A DNA stretch of 64,000 bases from positions 248,001-312,000 of the forward strand of contig NZ_BSTS01000004.1 of the NCBI RefSeq assembly GCF_030269665.1, given 5' to 3'. The translations under genes were made by a program, and so were the position numbers. Below are positions 35,323-43,647 of the stretch, piece by piece. Source of the DNA: Actinomycetospora sp. NBRC 106375 (GTDB taxonomy: Bacteria; Actinomycetota; Actinomycetes; Mycobacteriales; Pseudonocardiaceae). Each line of letters starts with the position of its first letter. The stretch's first letter is position 1. A model generated the notes under the pieces. The model worked only from the letters and a program-made list of their open reading frames with translations. It searched no databases and was not told where the DNA came from.

Positions 35323-35847
35323 TCAGGCGCTCGCGGCCTGGCGCGGGGTCATCTCGACGGAGAGCTCCGGCGGCTTCGCGAGGGTCTGGAAGACGACGCA
35401 GTACCGCTCGGTGAGCTTGTGCAGCGTCGCGAGGGTGTCCGCGTCCGCGTCGGTGTCGATGTCGAAGCGCAGCCGCACCTCGCGGAACCCGACCGGCGCG
35501 TCCTTGGCGACACCGAGGGTGCCGCGGAAGTCGAGATCGCCCTCGGCGTGCACGTTCCCGCCACGGATCTCGACGCCCATCGACGTCGACACCGCCCGCA
35601 GGGTGACGCCGGCGCACGCGACCAGCGCCTCGAGCAGCATGTCGCCCGAGCAGAGCTGGGTGCCGTCGCCGCCGGTGGCGGGGTGCAGGCCGGCCTCGAC
35701 GAGGGCCTGGGACGTCTGCACGCGGCAGGCGATGCCCGAGCCGTCGACGTCGCCGTCGGCCTTGAGCGTGACGACCGCCGACTCGGGGTCCTCCTTGTAC
35801 TGCGACTTGAGCGGGCCCTGGGTCTCGGCGAGCTTCGTCTTGTCCAT
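35323..35847 (-). CDS. OsmC family protein
   Basis: A 174-residue OsmC/YhfA-like protein. The first Cys is in GTQLCSGDMLLEALVACAGVTLRAV (Cys pair CSGD...ACAG), which would form the peroxidatic/thiol site. The N-terminus KSQYKEDPESAVVTLKADG and the C-terminus LHKLTERYCVVFQTLAKPPE fit the OsmC subgroup that lacks clear peroxidase partners. It probably handles organic hydroperoxides or serves in thiol redox. The start ATG at 35847 is clear. It has its own promoter region and is convergent to the globin gene. Confidence 0.85.
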   Translation of the reverse strand: MDKTKLAETQGPLKSQYKEDPESAVVTLKADGDVDGSGIACRVQTSQALVEAGLHPATGGDGTQLCSGDMLLEALVACAGVTLRAVSTSMGVEIRGGNVHAEGDLDFRGTLGVAKDAPVGFREVRLRFDIDTDADADTLATLHKLTERYCVVFQTLAKPPELSVEMTPRQAASA

Positions 35848-35879
35848 ACCCGTGATCCTCCCCCGGACGTGGCTCTGCG

Positions 35880-37262
35880 TCACCCGGTCGTCACGGGAGT
35901 CCGCACCCGCCGGGGTCGGCAGGCCGCCACGGCGACGGCACCGACCAGCGAGAACGCCACGGCGATCGGCACCGCGTCGTTCCAGCCGGCCACGAGGGCG
36001 GCCGGGCCGGTGCCCAGTGACGGGCGGGTCGCGACGACGGCGACGACCGTGACGCCGATCGCGGAGCCGACGTAGCGGGCGGTGTTGTTGGCCCCGCCGC
36101 CCATCGCGCCGCGTCCCGGCGGGACGCTCGCGACCGCCTCGCGTCCGAGGGCGGCGTTGACGACGCCGGTGGCCGCGCCCGCCAGGGCGAGACCCGGGGC
36201 GAGGGTCGCCGGGGAGTCGCCCGGCTCGAGACCCAGGAGCAGGAGCTGGCCGGCGGCGATGACGAGCAGGCCGCCGGCGAGCAGGAGGCGTCCCGACCAC
36301 GCCGCCGGGAGGCGGCGCGCCAGCAGGGCCGTGACGACACTGGTCCCCGACCACGCGAAGAGCAGGGTCGCGCCGACGAGCGCGGTGCTGCCCAGACCCC
36401 GTTCGACGACGGTCGAGAGGAACGACGAGGAGGCGATGATCCCGAGTCCGGTCGCGAGCGCGCCGACCGTCGCCGCGACGAACGCGGGCGTCGCGAAGAG
36501 CGCCATGTCGAGCATCGGGGCCGCGCGGCGCCGCTCGACGACGACGAAGACGACGAGCAGCACGACGCCGGCCGCGAGCAGGGCGAGCACCCCGGGCCGG
36601 CCGAACCCGGAGCGGCCCTCGGTCAGCCCGGCCAGGAGCGCCGCGAGCCCCGCCGCCAGGACGATCACGCCGGGCAGGTCGAGGGGACGCGGCTCCGCGG
36701 CCCGCGACTCCGCCACGAGCCGCTGGGTGGCGAGCGCGAGGACGACCGAGGCGACGGCGGCGACCCAGTAGGCGCCGGTCCACCCGACCACGCGGTCCAG
36801 GCCCGAGGCGAGGAACGGGCCGACCGCGATCCCCGCGGCGAGGCTCGCGCCCCAGATGCCGCTGGCCGTGCGCGCCTCGTGCGTGCCGGCCGGGAAGGCG
36901 TGGCCGAGCAGCCCCTGGCTGCAGGCGACCAGGGCCGCGGCGCCGATCCCCTGCAGGATGCGGGCCACGACGAGGACGAGCGCGTTCGACGCCAGCGCGC
37001 CGAGCACCGACGACGCCGCCAGCACGACGGCGCCGAGCACGAGGACCCGGCGCCGCCCGAGGTCGTCGCCCAGCGCGCCCACCGAGAGCAGCGCGACGCC
37101 GAGCCCGATGCTCATCGAGCTGAGGATCCAGGCCTGCGCCTCCGGACCCGCGCCGAGCGCGCCGGCGGTCGACGGCAGCGTCGCCAGCGGCGTGGTGAAG
37201 ACGACGAGCGCGAGGAACGTCGCGGCCGCGGCGACGGTGAGGGTGGCGCGGGGCGAGGTCAC
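35880..37262 (-). CDS. MFS drug exporter, DHA2-like (about 14 helices)
   Basis: A 460-residue transporter. Motif A-like GALGDDLGRRRVLVLGAVV and motif C-like SLAAGIAVGPFLASGL are present, with about 14 hydrophobic helices. Two starts are possible: ATG 37295, which falls inside the palindrome GGTTCGGTCATTGAACC, or GTG 37262, which lies just downstream of a TAGCGT box (minus strand of 37271-37276) and would be leaderless. The latter is preferred. It diverges from an HxlR regulator that presumably represses it in the absence of drug. Confidence 0.85.
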   Translation of the reverse strand: MTSPRATLTVAAAATFLALVVFTTPLATLPSTAGALGAGPEAQAWILSSMSIGLGVALLSVGALGDDLGRRRVLVLGAVVLAASSVLGALASNALVLVVARILQGIGAAALVACSQGLLGHAFPAGTHEARTASGIWGASLAAGIAVGPFLASGLDRVVGWTGAYWVAAVASVVLALATQRLVAESRAAEPRPLDLPGVIVLAAGLAALLAGLTEGRSGFGRPGVLALLAAGVVLLVVFVVVERRRAAPMLDMALFATPAFVAATVGALATGLGIIASSSFLSTVVERGLGSTALVGATLLFAWSGTSVVTALLARRLPAAWSGRLLLAGGLLVIAAGQLLLLGLEPGDSPATLAPGLALAGAATGVVNAALGREAVASVPPGRGAMGGGANNTARYVGSAIGVTVVAVVATRPSLGTGPAALVAGWNDAVPIAVAFSLVGAVAVAACRPRRVRTPVTTG

Positions 37263-37284
37263 GGGGAAGGACGCTAGCAGCCTC

Positions 37285-37301
37285 GGTTCGGTCATTGAAC
37301 C
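37285..37301. promoter_or_regulatory. Candidate HxlR operator
   Basis: GGTTC-GGTCATT-GAACC palindrome between the divergent exporter and HxlR genes, 23 bp from the exporter GTG start. HxlR proteins bind such short inverted repeats. Inference from position and symmetry. Confidence 0.45.
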
Positions 37302-37332
37302 TGATGCGGTGTGACGCGCTACCGTGGTCGGC

Positions 37333-37872
37333 GTGCCACTGGGCCGGGACTACGACCAGCAGGAGTGCGCCCTCGCGCGCGCCCTGGAGGTGGTGGGCGA
37401 GCGCTGGACGCTGCTCGTCCTGCGCGACTGCTTCTTCGGCGTGCGCCGCTTCGCCGACCTGCGCGCCCACCTCGACGTCCCCCGTGCCGTGCTCTCCGAC
37501 CGGCTGGCGACGCTCGTCGACGCCGGCATCCTCGAGCGGCGCCCGTACGCGCCGGGCCGCGAGGAGTACGTCCTCACCGACACCGGCCTCGACCTGTGGC
37601 CCGCCCTGTTCACGCTGGCGCGCTGGGGCGACCAGCACCGGGTGGGGCCGGCCCACGGGCGACGCCGGTTCCGCCACGCCGACTGCCCGGACGGCGGTGC
37701 CGACCTCGCGGCCGGCGCGGTGTGCCCCGCGTGCGGCGCCCTGCCGGGCCCGGCGTCCCTGGAGACCCGCCCGCTCGACCCGGACGACGGCGAGGGCGGG
37801 CGGCCGCCCCGCGAGGACGCCGTCAGCCGCGCCCTGCGCCGCCCCCACCGCCTCCTGACCCCGTTGCCCTGA
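37333..37872 (+). CDS. HxlR-family transcriptional regulator
   Basis: A 179-residue winged-HTH protein. The HxlR core reads CALARALEVVGERWTLLVLRD, FGVRRFADLRAHLDVPRAVL, SDRLATLVDAGILERRPY and EYVLTDTGLDLWPAL. A C-terminal segment with HADCPDGG..VCPACGALPG is a possible metal- or redox-sensing site. Two GTG starts (37324, 37333) are possible. It is divergent from the MFS exporter and shares its palindromic operator candidate. Confidence 0.85.
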   Translation: MPLGRDYDQQECALARALEVVGERWTLLVLRDCFFGVRRFADLRAHLDVPRAVLSDRLATLVDAGILERRPYAPGREEYVLTDTGLDLWPALFTLARWGDQHRVGPAHGRRRFRHADCPDGGADLAAGAVCPACGALPGPASLETRPLDPDDGEGGRPPREDAVSRALRRPHRLLTPLP

Positions 37873-37876
37873 TCCC

Positions 37877-37913
37877 TATGTGAGCGGAATTCCCGGCTAA
37901 TTCCGCTCACGTG
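37877..37913. repeat. Palindrome family C, copy 4
   Basis: GTGAGCGGAATT (37880-37891) and AATTCCGCTCAC (37899-37910) flank CCCGGCT, with TAT before and GTG after. It has the same ends as the other family C copies. It lies between convergent HxlR and carboxymuconolactone decarboxylase-like genes and overlaps the edge of neither. Confidence 0.82.
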
Positions 37914-38360
37914 TCACCAGGCGCCCACCGGCTGGCGGACGGCGACATTGATGCGGTTGAAGAAGGTCGTGAGGGCGATCTGGGTGACGATCGCGCCGAG
38001 GGCCGTCTCGTCGTACTCGTCGGCGGCGTCGTCCCACACGGCGTCCGGGACGCCACCGGGCGCGTTGAGCGTCGACGCCTCGGCCAGCGCGAGCGCCGCG
38101 CGCTCGGCGTCGGTGAAGCCGGGGGCCTCGCGCCAGACGGCGACCAGCGCGAGGCGCTCGTCGGTCTCGCCCGCCTTGCGCAGGGCCGTCGCGGCCATGT
38201 CGACGCAGAAGGCGCACCCGTTCATCTGGCTTACGCGCAGGTGCACGAGCTCGAGCGTCGTGTCGGGCACGCCACCGCCGTGCACGGCCTGGAGCAGGAG
38301 ACCCACGCCCTTGCCGAGGGTGGGGAACGTGCGGGCGGGGCTGGGCATGCGAGCGGTCAT
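37914..38360 (-). CDS. Carboxymuconolactone decarboxylase/AhpD-like protein (ECF41 partner)
   Basis: A 148-residue AhpD-like protein. The redox CxxC sits in SQMNGCAFCVDMAATALRKAG, followed by AVWREAPGFTDAERAALALAEA and IALTTFFNRINVA. This family is the standard neighbour and target of ECF41 sigma factors. It diverges from the sigma factor gene over 81 bp. Its upstream region holds a GGTCACA-N16-CGTC match to the ECF41 promoter. The chemistry is unclear; peroxidase-like thiol activity or decarboxylation are possible. Confidence 0.87.
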   Translation of the reverse strand: MTARMPSPARTFPTLGKGVGLLLQAVHGGGVPDTTLELVHLRVSQMNGCAFCVDMAATALRKAGETDERLALVAVWREAPGFTDAERAALALAEASTLNAPGGVPDAVWDDAADEYDETALGAIVTQIALTTFFNRINVAVRQPVGAW

Positions 38361-38378
38361 GACGTTCTCCTCGTGCGT

Positions 38379-38405
38379 GGTCACATCCGCCGGTCCGCGG
38401 CGGTC
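38379..38405 (+). promoter_or_regulatory. Weak ECF41-like promoter toward the sigma factor gene
   Basis: GGTCACA (38379-38385), 16 bp, GGTC (38402-38405). The -35 element is the same as in the divergent promoter but -10 differs (GGTC in place of CGTC). It may allow autoregulation. Confidence 0.3.
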
Positions 38406-38413
38406 TCCCTGGT

Positions 38414-38440
38414 GACGCCCCACGACGCGAGGATGTGACC
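38414..38440 (-). promoter_or_regulatory. ECF41-type promoter for the carboxymuconolactone decarboxylase-like gene
   Basis: On the minus strand GGTCACA is followed by exactly 16 bp and CGTC, against the published ECF41 pattern TGTCACA-N16-CGTC. It lies 54-80 bp upstream of the target start, in the divergent region with the sigma gene. Confidence 0.65.
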
Positions 38441-38441
38441 G

Positions 38442-39320
38442 ATGGACACCGGCGAGCTGGCCACCGCGTTCGAGACCCACCGACCGCACCTCCGTGCGGT
38501 GACCCTGCGGCTGCTGGGCAGCACGGCCGAGGCGGACGACGCGGTGCAGGAGACGTGGCTGCGCCTCGCGCGCACCGACGTCTCCGAGATCGAGAACCTC
38601 CGCGCCTGGCTGACCACCGTCGCCGGGCGCGTCGCCCTGTCGATGCTGCGGTCGCGCGGCACGCGGGCCGAGTCGCCGATCGACGACGCCCCGGACGCCA
38701 CCGACCCCGAGCCGAGCCCGGAGGCGCGGGCCGCCCAGGCCGACGCCCTGGGCGCCGCGCTCATCGTCGTCCTCGAACGCCTCGACCCCGCCGAGCGGCT
38801 CGCGTTCGTGCTGCACGACCTCTTCGCGGTCCCCTTCGCGGAGATCGCCACCGTCGTCGAGCGCAGTCCTGCCGCGGCGCGCCAGCTCGCCAGCCGGGCG
38901 CGGCGGCGGGTCCAGGGCGGGTCGGACACGGCCGAGGCCGACACGGCGCGGCGCCGCGAGGTCGTCGACGCCTTCCTCACCGCCGCGCGCGAGGGCGATT
39001 TCGCCGGCCTGCTCGCCGTCCTCGACCCCGATGTCGAGCTGCGCGCCGACCGCGTCGCCGTCGCCGCCGCGAAGGCGAACCCCGGCGCCCCCGACGTCGA
39101 CGAGACCCTCCACGGCGCCGACGCCGTCGCCCGCGTCTTCTGCGGCCGGGCCCGGGCGGCGCAGCCGGCGCTCGTCGACGGCCTGCTCGGCGCGGCGTTC
39201 GCCCCGGGCGGGAAGCTCTACTCGGCGTTCGACATCGTCGTCGTCGACGGGCGCATCGCGGCGATCGAGATGATGGCCGACCCGGAGATGCTCGCCGGCC
39301 TGGACGTCACGATGCTCTGA
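38442..39320 (+). CDS. ECF sigma factor, ECF41 family with C-terminal SnoaL-like domain
   Basis: A 292-residue sigma factor. Region 2 is LATAFETHRPHLRAVTLRLL, then EADDAVQETWLRLARTD. Region 4 is LDPAERLAFVLHDLFAVPFA, EIATVVERSPAAARQLASRA. A SnoaL-like domain of about 120 residues follows (RREVVDAFLTAAREGDFAGL, DVELRADRVAV) and ends IEMMADPEMLAGLDVTML. ECF41 factors have no anti-sigma; the fused domain controls activity. The divergent AhpD-like gene is its likely target. A family A repeat lies just after the stop. Confidence 0.9.
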   Translation: MDTGELATAFETHRPHLRAVTLRLLGSTAEADDAVQETWLRLARTDVSEIENLRAWLTTVAGRVALSMLRSRGTRAESPIDDAPDATDPEPSPEARAAQADALGAALIVVLERLDPAERLAFVLHDLFAVPFAEIATVVERSPAAARQLASRARRRVQGGSDTAEADTARRREVVDAFLTAAREGDFAGLLAVLDPDVELRADRVAVAAAKANPGAPDVDETLHGADAVARVFCGRARAAQPALVDGLLGAAFAPGGKLYSAFDIVVVDGRIAAIEMMADPEMLAGLDVTML

Positions 39321-39326
39321 CCCGGC

Positions 39327-39393
39327 GTGTCGCGCGAGCGAGCATGTGGCGATCCTGGCTTGTGACGCCAGGAAAGCCGCATTGCTCGCACCG
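39327..39393. repeat. Palindromic repeat family A, copy 2 (intergenic)
   Basis: Begins GTGTCGCGCGAGCGAGCATG and contains the inner inverted repeat CCTGGC...GCCAGG. Outer arms TGTGGCGAT/AAAGCCGCA and GCGAGCA/TGCTCGC complete the imperfect stem. About 85% like 157-223. It lies between the convergent sigma factor and response regulator genes. Confidence 0.85.
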
Positions 39394-39405
39394 GCAGGTG
39401 CGCGT

Positions 39406-40083
39406 CTAGATCAGGCCCATCTTCGAGGCGGCGTAGACGGCTTCGGCGCGGCGGGTGACGTCGAGCTTGCGCATGAGGTTGCCGACGTGGAACTTCACCG
39501 TCGTCTCGGAGATGAACAGCTCGCGTCCGATCGTCCGGTTCGACATGCCGCGGGCGAGCAGGCGCAGGACGTCGAGCTCGCGGCCGGTGAGCGGGTCGCC
39601 GTGGGGCTGCTGGCCGTTGAGCGAGCGCACGACGGCGGCCGCGGAGCGCGAGTCGAACGCCGACTCGCCGCGGGACACCGCGCGGATGGCGCTGGTGAGC
39701 TCGGTGGTGTCGACGTCCTTGACGACGTAGCCGCGGGCGCCGGCGTGGACGGCCTCCACGACGAGGCGGTCGTCGAGGAACGTCGTCAGCACCAGCACGC
39801 CGACGCCGGGGTGGGCCTGGGTGAGCTGGCGGCACAGCTGCAGGCCCTCCGAGTCGGAGCTCGTGGAGAGCTTGAGGTCGAGCAGGACGATCGTGGGGCG
39901 CTGGTGGGCGACCACGGCGAGGGCCTCGGCCGCGCTGGACGCCTCGCCGACGATCGCGAAGTGCGGCTCGCGCTCGAGCACCGAGCGCAGGCCCTGGCGG
40001 ACGATCGCATGGTCGTCGACGAGCACGATGCGGACCTCGCCGCGCTTCGCGGTGGTGCGGGCGGGCACTCGGATCTCGGTCAT
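39406..40083 (-). CDS. NarL/LuxR response regulator (possible MnoR-like)
   Basis: A 225-residue regulator. Receiver: IVLVDDHAIVRQGLR, phosphoacceptor Asp in TIVLLDLKLSTSSDSEG, and YVVKDVDTTEL. HTH: LTGRELDVLRLLARGMSNRTI, SETTVKFHVGNLMRKLDVTRR. It overlaps the kinase stop by ATGA. With the adjacent iron-type alcohol dehydrogenase, the pair resembles the MnoSR-type system that controls alcohol oxidation in mycobacteria; this is inferred from position only. Confidence 0.87.
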   Translation of the reverse strand: MTEIRVPARTTAKRGEVRIVLVDDHAIVRQGLRSVLEREPHFAIVGEASSAAEALAVVAHQRPTIVLLDLKLSTSSDSEGLQLCRQLTQAHPGVGVLVLTTFLDDRLVVEAVHAGARGYVVKDVDTTELTSAIRAVSRGESAFDSRSAAAVVRSLNGQQPHGDPLTGRELDVLRLLARGMSNRTIGRELFISETTVKFHVGNLMRKLDVTRRAEAVYAASKMGLI

Positions 40084-41486
40084 GACCGGCTCCTGGACTC
40101 CTCGGAGTTCTCGGTGGGACAGCCCGCGGCCGCCGTCGGCGAGGTGCCCAGGGGCACGCCGACCTCGACCCGGATCCCACCCTGGGGTGCGCGGCGGATG
40201 CGCAGGGTGCCGCCGATCTCGCGGGCGCGGTCGGCCATGTTGGCGAGGCCCCGGTGGGAGCCGTCGAGGTCGCCGGCCGCCGCGACGCGCAGCGAGCGGC
40301 GGACGTGCTCCGGGTCGCCGGTGCCGTCGTCGGACACCGAGAGCACGAGCCGGTCCTTGCGGTAGGCCAGGCGCACGACGGCGACGCTGGCCTCGGCGTG
40401 CACCGCGGCGTTGAAGAGCGCCTCGCCCGCGACCCGGAACAGCGAGCGCTCGGCGCCGGACGACAGCGCGACCGGGCGGCCCTCCATCCGCACCTCGACG
40501 CGCAGGTCCGAGGGCATGTGGACGGAGCCGAGCTCCTCGAGCATCGCGGGCAGGCTCTGCGGCCCTCGGTCGCCGGAGTGGTTCAGCGCGTAGATCGCCG
40601 AGCGCAGCTGCTCGACGGCGCGCCGGGTCAGCGCCTTCGCGGTCTCGAGGCGCTCGCGCTGGCGCTCGTCGCGGATCTCCGAGCGCACGACCTCGATCTG
40701 CATGCCGGCCGAGAGGGCGTACTGGGTCACCGAGTCGTGCAGCTCGCGGGCGATCCGGTGGCGCTCGGCGTCGAGCACCTCGCGCTGGCGGGCGACGGTG
40801 AGCGCGTCGCGGGTGCGCTGGAGCTGGTCGTTGCGGGCCGCGAGGTCCTCGGCGTGCCGGCTCGCCTCGCCGTAGAGCGTCATCGTGCGCTGGTGCAGCG
40901 CGGAGTTCTGCAGGGCGGCCGCCGTCTGGCCCGCGAGCACGCGCAGCACCGAGGCGTCGGTGGCGTCGATGGCCCGCTCGGCCCCGGTCCAGGCCACGAT
41001 CTCGCCGACGACGTCGCCGTCGAGGTGCACCGGGACGTGCAGGTGGTGCGGGTCGTGCGCGTGGTCGGAGTCGGCGCCGTTGCTGCGGCTGACGTCCCCG
41101 GTGGAGTCGTGGTGGGCGTGCCCCGCGCCGGACCGCACCGCCTCCAGGTGCGCGACGACCCACGGCGGCAGGTCGGGGTCGGCCGCGTCGACCTCCTCGC
41201 CGGCCGGGCCGAGCACGAGGTGGCGGGGGGCGGCCTCGGGCAGGGCGCCCTCCGCGAGCGCGAACACCACCCAGTGCGCGGTGAGGTGGTCGGCCGCCGC
41301 CTCGGCCACCGAGCGCACGAGCGTGCCCGGCCCCTCGGTGGTGCGCACCAGGGCGCGGGAGATCCGGTCCAGCGCGTGGATCACCCGGCGCAGCCGTTCG
41401 GCCGACGCCAGGTACTCGATGTAGAAGGACGGCTTGCCCGACCGGATGCCGGTGAGCTGGTCCAGATCGTGGTGGTCGACGGACAT
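40080..41486 (-). CDS. Sensor histidine kinase, GAF-containing (possible MnoS-like)
   Basis: A 468-residue soluble kinase. The N-terminus (YIEYLASAERLRRVIHALDR) leads to a GAF domain with His-rich insert (DSDHAHDPHHLHVPVHLDG, about 140-158). The phosphoacceptor helix is RHRIARELHDSVTQYALSAGM, followed by the ATPase domain FRVAGEALFNAAVHAEA and SHRGLANMADRAREIGGTL. The His cluster may bind a metal or redox cofactor. It is coupled to the response regulator by ATGA and starts 6 bp after the alcohol dehydrogenase stop, so all three form an operon. Confidence 0.88.
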   Translation of the reverse strand: MSVDHHDLDQLTGIRSGKPSFYIEYLASAERLRRVIHALDRISRALVRTTEGPGTLVRSVAEAAADHLTAHWVVFALAEGALPEAAPRHLVLGPAGEEVDAADPDLPPWVVAHLEAVRSGAGHAHHDSTGDVSRSNGADSDHAHDPHHLHVPVHLDGDVVGEIVAWTGAERAIDATDASVLRVLAGQTAAALQNSALHQRTMTLYGEASRHAEDLAARNDQLQRTRDALTVARQREVLDAERHRIARELHDSVTQYALSAGMQIEVVRSEIRDERQRERLETAKALTRRAVEQLRSAIYALNHSGDRGPQSLPAMLEELGSVHMPSDLRVEVRMEGRPVALSSGAERSLFRVAGEALFNAAVHAEASVAVVRLAYRKDRLVLSVSDDGTGDPEHVRRSLRVAAAGDLDGSHRGLANMADRAREIGGTLRIRRAPQGGIRVEVGVPLGTSPTAAAGCPTENSEESRSRS

Positions 41487-41491
41487 CGCGA

Positions 41492-42802
41492 CTACAGCGC
41501 CGCCCGGAACAACGTCTCGATGTCGGCCTGGTCGGCCTCGCGGGGATTGGTCGACAGACAGGCGTCCGCCAGCGTCATGGCCGAGAGCACCGAGACGTCG
41601 GACTCGGTCACCCCGATCTCGCCGAGCCCCTTGGGCACCCCGAGCTCGTCGGCGAGACGGCGCACCTCCACCGCGGCCCACTCGGCGGCCTCGGCGGCCC
41701 CCGCGTCGGAGTCCGGCGCGATGTCGCCGGCCAGGCCCAGGGCCTGGGCGATCGGCACGAACCGGTGCGGGTCGGGCTCGGCGTTGAACCGGATGACGTG
41801 CGGCAGCAGGACGCCGTTGATCACGCCGTGCGGCAGGTCGAGCAGACCGCCCACCTGGTGGCTCATGGCGTGCGCGGCCCCGAGGATCGCGTTGGTGAAG
41901 GCGAGCCCGGCCTCGAGCGCCGCCTGCGCCATGCAGGTGCGCGCGGCCTCCTCGGCGGGGTGGTCCATGGTGCGCTCGAGGTGCTCGCCGACCAGCGCGA
42001 TCGCCTGCAGGGCGTGGTGGTCGGTCAGCGGGTTGTGCGCGCGCGAGACGTAGGCCTCGATGCCGTGGGTGAGCGCGTCGAGGCCGGTGGCGGCGTTGAG
42101 CCAGTCCGGCATCGTCGTCAGCAGGTGCGGGTCGACGATCGACATGTCCGGGACCAGCGCGCGGCCGAGGATCGTGATCTTGGTGTTGCGCGCGGTGTCG
42201 GTGACGATGCAGAACTGCGAGACGTCCGCGCCGGTGCCCGACGTCGACGGCACCATCACCATCGGCGGGATCGGCAGCGCCATCCGGTCGACGCCCTCGT
42301 AGTCGGTGATGAGCCCGCCGTTGCCGGCGAGCAGCGCGATCCCCTTGGCCGCGTCGATCACCGAGCCGCCCCCGAGGGCGACGATGACGTCGCAGCCCTG
42401 CTCGCGGTAGACGACGTGGCCCGCGGCGATCTCGTGGTCCTTGGGGTTGGGCGTGACGCCCTCCCAGACCGTGGGGACGAGACCGGCCTCGGCGAGGTAC
42501 GCGCCCAGCTGCGTCGGCCAGCCGGCGGCACACAGCCCGGGGTCGGTGACGAGCAAGGGGCGGCGGGCGCCGAGCCGGACCGCGGCGTGCGCGGCCTCCG
42601 ACAGCGAGCCCGGGCCGAACAGGATCTCCGGGACGTGGAACTTCGCGAGCCGGGGCGGCGTGCCCGTCCGTGGACGCGTCGTCGCCCGGTCGGCCGGGCT
42701 CCGCGTCGGGGCGACGGTCGCACCGCCCACCGGCTGCTCTCCGGAGCGGCGGTGTGCGATGACCGAACCTCCCGCGCGGGTGACGCTGTCGACGAGGACC
42801 AC
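41492..42802 (-). CDS. Iron-type (group III) alcohol dehydrogenase
   Basis: A 436-residue group III dehydrogenase. Key blocks are FHVPEILFGPGSLSEAAHA, IVALGGGSVIDAAKG, VMVPSTSGTGADVSQF, the Asp/His metal site ATGLDALTHGIEAYVS, GAAHAMSHQVGGLLDLPHG and the C-terminal STNPREADQADIETLFRAAL. About 60 extra N-terminal residues precede the fold. The GTG at 42802 is preceded by GGGAGGGGGCAGC. It is probably NAD-linked or mycofactocin-linked with an alcohol or diol substrate. It is transcribed with the two-component genes behind it. Confidence 0.87.
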   Translation of the reverse strand: MVLVDSVTRAGGSVIAHRRSGEQPVGGATVAPTRSPADRATTRPRTGTPPRLAKFHVPEILFGPGSLSEAAHAAVRLGARRPLLVTDPGLCAAGWPTQLGAYLAEAGLVPTVWEGVTPNPKDHEIAAGHVVYREQGCDVIVALGGGSVIDAAKGIALLAGNGGLITDYEGVDRMALPIPPMVMVPSTSGTGADVSQFCIVTDTARNTKITILGRALVPDMSIVDPHLLTTMPDWLNAATGLDALTHGIEAYVSRAHNPLTDHHALQAIALVGEHLERTMDHPAEEAARTCMAQAALEAGLAFTNAILGAAHAMSHQVGGLLDLPHGVINGVLLPHVIRFNAEPDPHRFVPIAQALGLAGDIAPDSDAGAAEAAEWAAVEVRRLADELGVPKGLGEIGVTESDVSVLSAMTLADACLSTNPREADQADIETLFRAAL

Positions 42803-42939
42803 GCTGCCCCCTCCCTGCCGGTGCACGATGTAGGCCACGTTACAGAGGACCAGCGGGCGACGGCAGGGTGACGACGGGGTTCGGTCGCGTCCGATCGACG
42901 TCGGGTCGCGCACGGACGGCCACGGTGCGTCATTGCACG

Positions 42940-43647
42940 TCACGCCGCCATGGCGGTGACCGCGGGCGGGGTACGCAGGAAGGCCTCCTCCGCCCACCAG
43001 CGGCGGAACGCCGGAAACCCGACAGCGTCGACCAGACGGCGGGTCTGGCTGTCCTGGGCGAGCATCGCCGCCATCTTCCGGTCGAGCCGCTCCCCCTCCA
43101 GACGGGTGTGCACATCCGGCACGACCTCCGCGGCCGGCTCGTCCATGAAGATGCCGAGGGCGTCGTTGACGTCGGCGAACCGGCGGGTGAAGTCGGGGAC
43201 GAGGACGGCGCGCAGCAGCTCCGCCTCCGGCGCGACCGCGTCGCGGGCCCGGGTGGTCCAGCGGCCGACCGCGCGGTGGTCGTCGTGGCCGGTGACACCG
43301 TCGGGCCCGAAGGTCACGATCGTGTCCGGACGCACCTCCTCGATGATCGTCGCGACCGCTCGCGCGGCGAGTTTCTCGGTGGCGAGGGCGCACGCGCCGT
43401 CGCGGTGGGAGAGCCAGCGGTGCTCGTCGACGCCGAGGACGGCGAGGGCGTCGGCCAGCTCGCGCTCCCGCAGCCGGCCGAGCCGCTCGGGCGGCCAGGC
43501 CGCGGGGTCGTCGGTGCCCCGCTCACCGCGGGTGGCCGTGACGAGCACGACCCGGTCACCGCGCTCGCGGGCGGCCAGGACGAGCCCGGAGGACAGGAAG
43601 GTCTCGTCGTCGGGGTGGGCCCAGACGCCGAGCAGGGTGCGGGTCAC
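42940..43647 (-). CDS. PIG-L/MshB-family deacetylase
   Basis: A 235-residue zinc deacetylase. The metal motif is VWAHPDDETFLSSG (HPDDE) near the N-terminus, with the third ligand region in GPDGVTGHDDHRAVGRW. LTATRGERGTDDPAAW-type residues (VLVTATRGERGTDDPA) and RERELADALAVLGVD are typical of MshB/Mca-like proteins. It could act in mycothiol metabolism or on another N-acetyl sugar. It overlaps the azlD-like gene by GTGA, giving an odd azlC-azlD-deacetylase unit. Confidence 0.85.
   Translation of the reverse strand: MTRTLLGVWAHPDDETFLSSGLVLAARERGDRVVLVTATRGERGTDDPAAWPPERLGRLRERELADALAVLGVDEHRWLSHRDGACALATEKLAARAVATIIEEVRPDTIVTFGPDGVTGHDDHRAVGRWTTRARDAVAPEAELLRAVLVPDFTRRFADVNDALGIFMDEPAAEVVPDVHTRLEGERLDRKMAAMLAQDSQTRRLVDAVGFPAFRRWWAEEAFLRTPPAVTAMAA

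Noticed and set aside
37262-37295. ATG at 37295 as the start of the MFS exporter
   Set aside because: It falls within the palindrome GGTTC..GAACC and upstream of a likely -10 box; GTG 37262 fits better. It remains an alternative.
42832-42939. Small frames between the alcohol dehydrogenase and the deacetylase
   Set aside because: Short, Arg-rich, without ribosome-binding sites; nothing supports a gene here.
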